The translations under genes were made by a program, and so were the position numbers. Positions 43,093-51,800 of a stretch of 64,000 bases of DNA are shown here, piece by piece. The DNA is taken from positions 1,116,001-1,180,000 of the forward strand of contig JAOSJQ010000001.1 of NCBI GenBank assembly GCA_027494035.1, written 5' to 3'. This stretch comes from UTCFX2 sp002050125 (GTDB taxonomy: Bacteria > Chloroflexota > Anaerolineae > Anaerolineales > UBA4823). The notes beneath the pieces were generated by a model. The model was not told where the DNA came from, did no database searches, and was given only the letters and a program-made list of their open reading frames with translations. The first letter of the stretch is position 1, and each line of letters starts with the position of its first letter.

Positions 43093-45747
43093 ATGCCTGT
43101 GCCAATTTTAGCCACGAAACTATATATCCCCCCACCGCGGCCTAACATTGTCCTCCGCCCCCGCTTGATCGAGCGGCTGAACGAGAGTCTCTCTTCGGGT
43201 TGCAAGCTGACTCTCCTCTCCGCCTCCGCTGGCTTTGGTAAGACCACGTTGGTCAGCGAATGGATTGATCATAGTGAGAAGCGGGTTGCCTGGCTGTCGC
43301 TGGACGAAGGAGATAACGACCTCTCACGCTTTCTCACTTACCTCATCGCTACATTGCAGACAATTGCACCAGATATCGGAAAGGGAGCGGCGGCTGCCAT
43401 CCAATCCCCTCAGCCATCGCCGGCTGAAACAACTCTGACAACCCTGCTCAATGAAATCGCCGCTTTTTTGGACAGCTTCATCCTGGTGCTGGATGATTAC
43501 CATTTGATAGATTCCCAACCAGTAGATCAGGCTCTGATCTTTCTGGTCGAGAACCGGCCGCCGCAGATGCACCTGGTCATTGCCAGCCGTGAGGACCCCA
43601 ATTTTCCCCTCGCCCGGCTGCGCGCCAGGGGACAACTGATCGAGCTGCGCGCAGCCGATCTGCGTTTTACCCCCGCCGAAGCCACTGAATTTCTCAACCC
43701 GATAATGGGTTTGAACCTTTCGGTAGAAGATGTCGCGGCACTGGAAGCCCGCACCGAAGGCTGGATTGCCGGCCTTCAATTGGCTGCGCTTTCCATGCAG
43801 GGGCAACCTGATCCCACCAAGTTCATTCAGTCTTTCGCCGGCAGCCATCGTTTCGTGATGGACTATCTAGTGGAAGAGGTCCTGCGCCAGCAGACCGCGA
43901 ACATCCAGATCTTTTTACTGCATACTTCAATTTTGGACCGCATGTGTGGACCGCTGTGTGACGCTGTTTTGGGTTCTCCTACTGCCTCTGGTCAGGAAAC
44001 CCTGGAATTTCTCGAACACGCCAACCTGTTCATAGTCCCTCTGGACAATGAGCGACGCTGGTACCGCTATCACCATCTCTTTGGCGAATTGCTGAGGCAC
44101 CGGTTAGGGCAGATTCTCGCGCCTGGGGATATGGCCGAACTGCATATCCGTGCCAGCCAGTGGTATGAAGACAACAGCCTGGCGTTTGAAGCCTTTCGCC
44201 ATGCAACGGCAGCCAATGATGTCGAGCGGGCTGAGCGCCTGGTTGAAAGCGAGGCAATCGGCTTGCATTTTCGCAGCGTGGCAATGCCTGTTCTGGACTG
44301 GCTGACCTCGCTGCCCAAACCTGTGTTGGATACTAGACCCCGATTGTGGGTGCGATCTGCCACGCTGGCCCTGATGGTCGGGCAGACCACCGGCGTCGAA
44401 GAGAAACTACAGGCAACTGAAGCTGTTTTCGCTGCTCAAACTGCCTCACAAGATGCCGAGCCAGACGACCAGACCCGCGACCTGATCGGGCAGATCGCCT
44501 GCGCCCGGGCTACCCTGGCGCTTTTTCGTTACGATCCAGATGCAATGATCGTCCAAGCGCGCCGCGCCCTCGAATTCTTATATCCTGAAAATCTGACGTA
44601 TCGCTTTACCGCCAACTGGGCGCTGACCACAGCTTTGATGTTTCGAGGAGACCGCGCCGGAGCCGCCCAGGCCTGCCAGGAATGCATCGACATCAGTCAA
44701 AAATCTGGACATGTATTTTCCAAAATCCTGGCTGCAAACAATATGGGCGCTTTATGGGAAATGGAAAACCAGCTTTTCCAAGCAGCGGAGATCTATCGCC
44801 AGGCACTGCGATTATTTGGCGACCATCCACAGCCCAACGCCAGTATCGCTCTGCTTGGCTTGGCACGCATCTGCTACGAATGGAACGATTTGAATGCAGC
44901 CGAACAGTACGGACAACAGAGTCTGGAATTATTTCAGCAATTTGATCGCGCGATTGACCGCTTTATCGTCAGCGAAGTGTTCCTGGCGCGCGTGAAACTG
45001 GCTCGAGGCGATGTGGAGGGTGCCGCATCGCAGCTAGCCCAGGCTGAACAGTCTGCGCGCCAAAAAAATTTCCTGCTGCGGCTGCCAGAGATTGCCGCCC
45101 TAAAAGTTTCCGTCTTGCTGCGGCAAGGCCAAGTAGCAGCCGCTGCTCAATTGGTTCAGCAGCATGACCTTCCTCTGTGCCAGGCTCGCGTGCTCATCGC
45201 CCAGGGAGAACCATCCGCAGCCCTGGCGATGCTGGAGCTATTGCGCCAAGAAATGGAAGAAAAAGGATGGGCAGATGAACTGCTCAAGGTGATGGTTTTA
45301 CAGACAATCGCTCTATATGCACATGGGGAAAAGAAAAAAGCCGTACAAGTGTTGGGTGAGGTGTTGGCTTTGACTGAGACGAACGGATTCATCCGTCTCT
45401 TCATTGACGAGGGCGAGCTTATGGCGGAACTCCTATCCGCGGCAGCCGCGCTGGGCTTCAGCCCGGACTATGCCAACAAACTGTTGGCTGCCTACGAAGT
45501 GGAGATGAAGGGTGAGCAACCAACATCCACCATTCCCGATCCTTCGTTTTTGATCGAGCCGCTCAGCCCGCGCGAGTTGGAAATCCTACGCTTGATTGCC
45601 CAAGGACTCTCTAACACCGAAATCAGCCGGCGGCTTTTCCTGACTTTGAATACGATCAAGGGGCACAACTGGCACATTTTTAGCAAATTGCAGGCGCAGA
45701 ATCGCACCGAAGCTGTGGCACGCGCCCGTGAGCTTGGTTTGTTGTAA
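43093..45747 (+). CDS. MalT-like LuxR family transcriptional regulator
   Basis: An 884-residue regulator of the MalT (STAND ATPase) type. It starts with ATKLYIPPPRPNIVLRPRLIERL, typical of this group. The nucleotide-binding domain has Walker A SASAGFGKTTL near residue 45 and Walker B LVLDDYHLID near 135. A long TPR-like repeat region fills about 400-790, where the inducer would bind, and the LuxR DNA-binding domain is at the end (LSPRELEILRLIAQGLSNTEISRRLFL). The inducer is unknown. The gene is followed by a series of small membrane proteins read in the same direction. It starts 44 bases after the insertion sequence, so the insertion may have changed its promoter. Confidence 0.9.
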   Translation: MPVPILATKLYIPPPRPNIVLRPRLIERLNESLSSGCKLTLLSASAGFGKTTLVSEWIDHSEKRVAWLSLDEGDNDLSRFLTYLIATLQTIAPDIGKGAAAAIQSPQPSPAETTLTTLLNEIAAFLDSFILVLDDYHLIDSQPVDQALIFLVENRPPQMHLVIASREDPNFPLARLRARGQLIELRAADLRFTPAEATEFLNPIMGLNLSVEDVAALEARTEGWIAGLQLAALSMQGQPDPTKFIQSFAGSHRFVMDYLVEEVLRQQTANIQIFLLHTSILDRMCGPLCDAVLGSPTASGQETLEFLEHANLFIVPLDNERRWYRYHHLFGELLRHRLGQILAPGDMAELHIRASQWYEDNSLAFEAFRHATAANDVERAERLVESEAIGLHFRSVAMPVLDWLTSLPKPVLDTRPRLWVRSATLALMVGQTTGVEEKLQATEAVFAAQTASQDAEPDDQTRDLIGQIACARATLALFRYDPDAMIVQARRALEFLYPENLTYRFTANWALTTALMFRGDRAGAAQACQECIDISQKSGHVFSKILAANNMGALWEMENQLFQAAEIYRQALRLFGDHPQPNASIALLGLARICYEWNDLNAAEQYGQQSLELFQQFDRAIDRFIVSEVFLARVKLARGDVEGAASQLAQAEQSARQKNFLLRLPEIAALKVSVLLRQGQVAAAAQLVQQHDLPLCQARVLIAQGEPSAALAMLELLRQEMEEKGWADELLKVMVLQTIALYAHGEKKKAVQVLGEVLALTETNGFIRLFIDEGELMAELLSAAAALGFSPDYANKLLAAYEVEMKGEQPTSTIPDPSFLIEPLSPRELEILRLIAQGLSNTEISRRLFLTLNTIKGHNWHIFSKLQAQNRTEAVARARELGLL

Positions 45748-45877
45748 CCCCTTCCAAAAACAACACTCCCAAATCACACTTTAGTATCTATACATTAACA
45801 CCGGGCAGTCGGTATATTACCTGTACAACGAGGAAGTGGAACAGGCGGCTTATCGCTGACCATATCATGCACAGGTC

Positions 45878-46153
45878 ATGTCAAAGAAACCGGACTCCCA
45901 AACAGGCGTAAACCAACCCCTGGTTTATGAAATCAGGATCGAGGGTCATCTGGACCAGCAATGGACGGATTGGTTCGACGGTCTGACCATCACGCTGGAA
46001 GAGGATGGGAATACGCTTCTCAACGGCCCGGTGGCCGATCAGGCTGCACTACATGGACTGATCAAGAAAATTCGTGATCTGGGAATACCGTTGGTATCGG
46101 TGTGCCAGACCCAACCCGATGATATTCATTCAAACCGTTCAAAGAAGGAATAA
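45878..46153 (+). CDS. small cytoplasmic protein found beside LuxR-type regulators, unknown function
   Basis: A 91-residue soluble protein. The main block is YEIRIEGHLDQQWTDWFDGLTITLEEDG, then LLNGPVADQAALHGLIKKIRDLGIPLVSV. Very similar short proteins are commonly found next to MalT-like LuxR regulators in Chloroflexota and Actinobacteria, but their role is not known. The protein looks like a two-part alpha/beta fold without a catalytic motif. It ends two bases before the next gene, so the two are co-translated. Confidence 0.75.
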   Translation: MSKKPDSQTGVNQPLVYEIRIEGHLDQQWTDWFDGLTITLEEDGNTLLNGPVADQAALHGLIKKIRDLGIPLVSVCQTQPDDIHSNRSKKE

Positions 46154-46155
46154 AA

Positions 46156-46566
46156 ATGAGCACAAGTATAAGTCATTCAAAAAAGATCGATACGAAAGCC
46201 CTGCTCTCCACCCTGTGGATCGTGGTCATGTTCAATATGTTGAAAGCGGACATCCTCTCGCTGAACATTCCAGGTGCGGGAGAAGAAGTGGCGAAAACCG
46301 CCACAAGCGCAGGCGCCTCCATTCCCCAACTGATGTTGGGTGGCGCGATTATGGGAGAACTTGCCATTGCCATGATCATCCTATCTCGCGTGCTGCAGTA
46401 CGGGATCAATCGCTGGGTCAATATAGTCGTGGGTGTCATTACCATTGCCTATATCTGGGGCGGCATGGCGTCATATCCTCACTACATCTTCATCGCCACA
46501 GTTGAGACCCTTTGTCTATTGCTGATCATCGGGGTTGCTTGGACCTGGCGAAAGATTGAAGAATAA
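46156..46566 (+). CDS. DUF6326-type membrane protein
   Basis: A 136-residue protein with four hydrophobic segments (about 17-34, 56-76, 82-104 and 110-130). The stretch STLWIVVMFNMLKADILSL near the N-terminus and LGGAIMGELAIAMIILSRVL are the family features. Function unknown. It is the second gene after the regulator in a run of closely spaced genes. The ribosome-binding site AAGGAA precedes the ATG. Confidence 0.75.
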   Translation: MSTSISHSKKIDTKALLSTLWIVVMFNMLKADILSLNIPGAGEEVAKTATSAGASIPQLMLGGAIMGELAIAMIILSRVLQYGINRWVNIVVGVITIAYIWGGMASYPHYIFIATVETLCLLLIIGVAWTWRKIEE

Positions 46567-46590
46567 CTTAGAAAGTATCAGGTGGAAAAC

Positions 46591-46794
46591 ATGAGCATAA
46601 AAAAATTATTCTTGGATTTCGCTATCACATTCTTGATTGCCCTGGCAACATCTGCGCTGGTGACATTTCTTTGGAACCTTATCGGACATGAAAAAAGCTC
46701 CGTAAATTGGCAGGCTGCATTCAGCATCGCGATCACCGTTAGCGCAATCATTACCTGGGTAAAAAGGCGGATATCCCTGTATAGGAGCCGATGA
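46591..46794 (+). CDS. small two-helix membrane protein, unknown function
   Basis: A 67-residue protein with two hydrophobic helices (about 10-30 and 43-58) and a basic C-terminus KRRISLYRSR. I do not recognise it. AGGTGG lies seven bases before the ATG at 46591; a GTG at 46582 falls inside that ribosome-binding site and is less likely. Its stop overlaps a further tiny open frame by four bases. Confidence 0.55.
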   Translation: MSIKKLFLDFAITFLIALATSALVTFLWNLIGHEKSSVNWQAAFSIAITVSAIITWVKRRISLYRSR

Positions 46795-46874
46795 CTATGA
46801 ATAAACTATTGGATTTCACCAGGAAATTTTCAACCCTAGCCATCAACTTTACCTTATGGTTTTTCCGCAGATAA
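46791..46874 (+). CDS. possible 27-residue peptide
   Basis: A very short open frame, too short for usual gene calling. It starts with ATG overlapping the preceding stop (ATGA) and has AGGAG at 46783-46787, a good distance. The peptide has a basic start, a hydrophobic core FSTLAINFTLWFF and ends in two arginines, so it could sit in the membrane. The placement suggests translational coupling. No homologue is known to me, so it may be chance. Confidence 0.35.
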   Translation: MTMNKLLDFTRKFSTLAINFTLWFFRR

Positions 46875-46901
46875 AAAATAACTCGGAAAGGAAATTGTGA
46901 A

Positions 46902-47561
46902 ATGAGAAGTTTACAGAAATTTGGTGGTTTCGCCGCGCTGTACCTGGCAGTCGCCTACCTGATCGGAATGGTTATCTTTCTCGCTGTTCTGGACTACCCC
47001 AGCATCACAAGCCCAGCCCAAAAGGTAACCTTGCTTGTCGAAATGCAGATAGTCACCTTTTTGACCAACCTGCTCATGTACGTGTTCTTTGGCGTTTTTC
47101 TGCTCGTCCTGTCGCTGGCGTTGTACGAACGATTGAAGTCCGGCGCGCCGGCGATCATGCAGGTAGCCACCGCGATCGGGATCATCTGGGCTGGCTCGCT
47201 GATCGCCAGCGGCATGGTGGCGAATGCGGGGATCGATCCTGCTGTCGTCTTGTATGCTAAAGACCCGGCCCAGGCTGCGGTTTTCTGGCAAGGAATCGAA
47301 TCCGTAGCAAGCGGGCTGGGCAATGGCAATGGCGAAATCCTGGGCGGCCTTTGGGCGCTGCTGGTCAGCTTGGCAGCGCTGCGAACTGGCGGGCTTCCCA
47401 GGGGCTTGAATATCCTTGGCTTGCTGGTCGGCGCGGTGGGTATCATTTCCATTTTCCCGGGATTGACCGGCCTGGTAGGGGTATTTGGTTTGGGTCAAAT
47501 CATCTGGTTCGTCTGGCTGGGGGTCGCTCTGCTACGCAGCAATCCGAACAAGGCAGCGTGA
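46902..47561 (+). CDS. DUF4386 domain membrane protein
   Basis: A 219-residue integral membrane protein with six hydrophobic segments, ending in a basic tail. The order of segments and the motif LVEMQIVTFLTNLLMYVFFGVFLLVL match the DUF4386 family, seen often next to MalT-like regulators. The function is unknown. The ATG has AAAGGAAA a few bases upstream. It is read 28 bases after the small peptide frame and 48 bases before the NAD(P)-binding protein. Confidence 0.78.
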   Translation: MRSLQKFGGFAALYLAVAYLIGMVIFLAVLDYPSITSPAQKVTLLVEMQIVTFLTNLLMYVFFGVFLLVLSLALYERLKSGAPAIMQVATAIGIIWAGSLIASGMVANAGIDPAVVLYAKDPAQAAVFWQGIESVASGLGNGNGEILGGLWALLVSLAALRTGGLPRGLNILGLLVGAVGIISIFPGLTGLVGVFGLGQIIWFVWLGVALLRSNPNKAA

Positions 47562-47609
47562 AAGTTAAATAAGTTCGCACAACAAGACAAATCGAAAAAG
47601 GAGAAAAGG

Positions 47610-48296
47610 ATGAAAATCTGCATTGTAGGTGCATCTGGAAAACTTGGCAAATATATGGTGCAGCACGCACTGGATCGGGGTTATGAGGTGGTTGGCGTCT
47701 GCCGGGAACGCAGTGTTAGCAAGCTCGACGCGTTCAAGGGGCGCATTATCATCGTGCCTGGGGCGACCAATGACCGTGAGGTGATCAAGAAGGCGGTTGC
47801 AGGGTGCGATGGTGTTCTCACCGTACTGGTCCCATGGGGATCTGATCACTACTCATCGGGAACAGCTCAGGCGGTACTCGACTATGCCAAACCTGGCGCA
47901 CGCCTGATTTTCTCCTGCGGCTGGCATATCACACGCGACGACAAGGATGTGTACCCATTATCTCTGAAAAGAGAGGAGAAGATCATCCGCTGGCTCACAC
48001 GAATTGTTCCATTTGTGGATATTGACGACCAGGTGGAAGCCTGCCGGCGTATTTTTGCAAGCGATACCCAATGGACGGTTGTGCGTGGAAGCGACCTTGA
48101 AGAGGGCGAGAGCCAGGGACTGCCCGCCTGGAGTCGCCACGTAGGCGATCCCATCCTCACCAGCAACCTCACACGCCGCGTGGACTACGCTCTGTTCATG
48201 GTAGAGGCACTTAAGAATGACACCCTTATCCACGTAGCCCCGGCGATTGTCGGATGCCGTACACCCTCGGCGCTGACACACGCCGCTATCCATTGA
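47610..48296 (+). CDS. NAD(P)-binding NmrA/atypical SDR family protein
   Basis: A 228-residue Rossmann-fold protein. The nucleotide-binding motif ICIVGASGKLGKYMVQHALDRGYEV is at the N-terminus. The later parts TVLVPWGSDHYSSGTAQAVLDYAKPGARLIFSCG and TVVRGSDLEEG follow the atypical SDR pattern of NmrA-like and flavin reductase-like proteins. The usual catalytic Tyr-x3-Lys is not seen, so it may be a sensor or an enzyme with another mechanism. It has AAGGAGAAAAGG before the ATG and closes the regulator gene group. Confidence 0.75.
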   Translation: MKICIVGASGKLGKYMVQHALDRGYEVVGVCRERSVSKLDAFKGRIIIVPGATNDREVIKKAVAGCDGVLTVLVPWGSDHYSSGTAQAVLDYAKPGARLIFSCGWHITRDDKDVYPLSLKREEKIIRWLTRIVPFVDIDDQVEACRRIFASDTQWTVVRGSDLEEGESQGLPAWSRHVGDPILTSNLTRRVDYALFMVEALKNDTLIHVAPAIVGCRTPSALTHAAIH

Positions 48297-48855
48297 AAGG
48301 GGCAGAACTTGACGCAGATAGAATAATTGCTTTCATAGCCGGCGGGCTCTATTGCCTGGAGCCTGTCGCGGGCTTGTTCAACATCCCCCCGTGATAGACC
48401 TGCCCGATTGTTTGGTTCAAATCTCAGTCCACATCCACCAGGTTACATTAGGGCATTTTCCCAATTCATGATGATAGCAACGTTTGTGGGTAGTGTTTCT
48501 TTCGTTCGGGACATAATAAAAGGACTTGATCGTCCTGAGAATGTGGTTTCCACCTCACAAAGAACAGCCGGTAGGATGGGTCGGCGACCTATCCTACCGG
48601 CTACGTGTGTGGGGAAACGATGACAAGCTTGTGCTACACGGAGCAGCGCACGGAGGGAACGGGATTGCAGACGCAGGAGTAAGATCTCTGGGGCGCGACG
48701 CGCTTCGGCGACTTAACGAAAAAAACCAGTCGATCAAGGGGGAGCTTGATCTGGCTGCAGTAAGTTATAATCGAAAATTACAGGCGAGCGGAGGACGCGC
48801 CCGGGGAACCCCTCGCAGGGCTCCCACGTCTCATGATTATTCAGGAGAGCTAGCG
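48297..48855. other. 559-bp non-coding stretch before the alpha-2-macroglobulin gene
   Basis: The region has a hairpin at 48566-48602 (listed separately). A frame open from 48526 runs into the next gene, but its first 110 residues are low-complexity and lack a ribosome-binding site, so I do not call them coding. No RNA gene was recognised. Confidence 0.5.
48566..48602. repeat. 17-bp palindromic hairpin
   Basis: The arms AGCCGGTAGGATGGGTC (48566-48582) and GACCTATCCTACCGGCT (48586-48602) pair over 17 bases with a single G-T wobble and a three-base loop GGC. No T run follows, so it is not a standard terminator. It looks like a repetitive extragenic palindrome or the end of a small mobile element. 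Confidence 0.65.
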
Positions 48856-51800
48856 ATGACGCAACCAGCCAATCGATCGGGGCGCAATCCGCGCGCCGTT
48901 ACCGCCGGAATCATGTTAATCATCCTGGCAGCCAGCCTGGCGTGCGGGCTGCCCTTTGGCGGAAACCCGACGCCGCGCGTTCAGGAAGCTGCCTCGCCCA
49001 CGCCGCCGCCGGCGCAGCCAACCGCCACCCCCCAGCCGCTGCCGCCCGGGTTGATCGAGAGCGACCCGCCGATCGACGGCGAACTGCCGCTGAGCGGGCC
49101 GATCACCCTGTACTTCAACCAGCCGATGGATCACGCCTCGGTGGAGGCTGCCCTGACCGGACAGATGCAGCAAGAGTTGACGTTTACCTGGGTGGACGAC
49201 TCCACGGTGGTGGTGTACGTGAGCCGCGAGATGTCGCCGGAGACCGCGCTGGCGTTCAACCTGAGCGGCGACATCCGCTCGAAACAGGGGCTGTCGCTGA
49301 CCCAGCCGGTCCGGCTGAGCTTTACGACCGCCGGTTACCTGCACCCCGAACAGGCGCTGCCCGAAGATGGTTCGACCGAGGTGGATCCGACCTCGGCGGT
49401 GGTGGCGTCGTTCAACCGCCCGGTGGTGCCGCTGGGCGCCGACCCGGCTGCGCTGCCCGCCGGCTTTTCGCTCGACCCAGCCAGCCCGGGCAACGGAACC
49501 TGGCTCAACACCAGCACCTACATCTTCTACCCTGAACCGGCGCTGGTGGGCGGACGGACCTACCGCGTGACGATCAATCCGGATCTTAAAAGCACGGACG
49601 GAGCGCCGCTCCAACAGGAATACTCCTGGAGCTTCACCACCACCCTGCCGGAACTGATCTCAATCGAGCCGTCCACCGAAACGCCCTGGCAGCTCGACCC
49701 GCAGGTGACGCTGACCTTCAATCAACCGATGGACCGGTCGAGCGCCGAAGCGCATTTCAGCCTGAGCCTGCCGGACGGGCGCCCGGTTACCGGTCAATTC
49801 GCCTGGGAAGAGGATGACACGGTCGCCGTCTTCACCCCGCAAGGCTTGCTGCCGCGCAACACCACTCTGACGTTGTCTTTGAGCAGCCAGACCCAATCCG
49901 TGGGGGGGACGGCGCTCGGATCGGATCAGTCGTTCAGCGTGATCACCATGCCCGAATTGAGCGTGGGAAACAGCCAACCCACCCCGGGCGGAACAGTTGA
50001 TCCGCTGACCAGCCTGCAGATCTTCTTCACCTCCTGGCTGCCAACCAACCAGGACCTGACGCCGTTCGTGAGCCTGGAACCGGCTGTGAGCGATCTCAAC
50101 ACTTCAGCCGATCAGCAAACGCTGTACGTCATGGGCAATCTAAAGCCCAACACCGAATACCTGCTCAAGATCTCGCCCGAATTGAAGGACGCATGGGGCA
50201 GCGCGCTGGGGCAGGAATACCAGCTTTCCTTCCGCACCAACCCGCTGGCGCCCAACCTCTCGATTCTCAGCGGAGCAGAGGCGATCTTCCTGACCCCGCA
50301 GGATCTGGGTCTGGTGGTGCAAGCGGTCAACCTCTCGGAAGTGCCGCTCACAGTTGGAGGCGTGCCGCTCAACGACCTGTTTACGCTGCTCGGACCGAAC
50401 GGCTACGAAATCCGCAAGACTTACCAGGGCGTCAACCCAACCAGTTGGACCCAGTCGCTCGACCTGCCCTCCGACCAAACGCAAGCGGTGCCGATCTACC
50501 TCAACCAGCAGCAACAGGCGCTCCAACCAGGCATCTATTTCGTCCGGCTCAACTTTGACGGGGAGCAGACACCCGCCCTGGCAAACATCTACCCGGGACC
50601 TTATCTTGTGGTGATTAGCAACGCGCAGCTCACATTCAAACTGAGCATGACCAATGCGCTGGTTTGGGCGGTCGATCTGCGCAACAGACAACCGCTGCCA
50701 AACGCCCCGGTGACGCTCTACACTGAAGACGGCGGCGTGCTTGCGTCGGGGCAAACCGACAACGAGGGGATCTTCAAAGCCGAATTCGCGCGGCGTTCCG
50801 ACCCTTACAGCACGGTGTTCGCCGCGCTGGGCGAACCCGGGCAGGAGATCTTTGGGATGGCGTTCTCGAACTGGACTTATGGTATCGAACCGTGGGATTT
50901 TGACATCCAATCCAGCCCCGATACCGGCGGACCGTTTGTGTACCTGTACACCGACCGCCCCATTTACCGCCCCGGGCAGACGGTCTATTTCCGCGCCGTG
51001 CTGCGCGAGGCCTCCAACGGGCGCTACTCGCTTGCTTCACAATCCAGCCTGCCGATCACCATTTTCGACGCCCAAGGGCGCGAGCTGACCAAGGTCGACC
51101 TGCCCCTGACCGCTTTTGGGACCGCCCACGGCGAGTTCAATTTGCCGAGCGATATCCAGCCTGGCAGTTATTCGATGACCAGCCCGCAGGTGGAGACGTC
51201 GTATCTGGAGTTTATGGTGGCGAGCTATCGCAAACCGGAGATCAACCTGACGGTCGAATTCACCCAAGCCCAGGCGCTGGCTGGGGATCAACTGGAGGCG
51301 CAGATTGAAGCGCGCTACTTCTTCGATGCGCCGGCGGGAAACCTGCCGGTGCGTTGGGCGCTTTACTCCGTTCCGGAGGGCTTCAACTTGCCGGGGTATC
51401 AGGTAGGACCGCAGAACCTGGACTGGCTGGAGGCGTTTCAATACCCGGACCCCGGTTCGTCGTTCGGGAACCTGGTTTCGGAAGGGAGCGGTGAGACCGA
51501 CCCGCAGGGCAAACTCGTGCTGCAATTCCCCACCCAACTGAATGACGAACGGCAGCGCTACACCCTCGAAGCGACGATTGTGGATGAAAGCGGGCTGCCG
51601 GTATCCGCGCGGGACGCCGTGGATGTCGACCCCGAAACGTTCTTTATCGGGCTGCGCCCCGACGTCTGGGTGAGCCGGGCGGGAGAGCCTCTTGGCTTCG
51701 ACGTGCAGACGGTCGACGCCAATCAGAAGCCCGCCCCGCAGATCAGCCTGCGCGGGGTGTTCCAGAAAGTGATCTTCGACCGCAAAGACCCCCAACCGGA

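Noticed and set aside
48526..48855. An N-terminal extension of 110 residues on the alpha-2-macroglobulin gene
   Set aside because: The extension covers the palindromic hairpin, lacks a ribosome-binding site, and would bury the lipoprotein signal; the ATG at 48856 has a good one.
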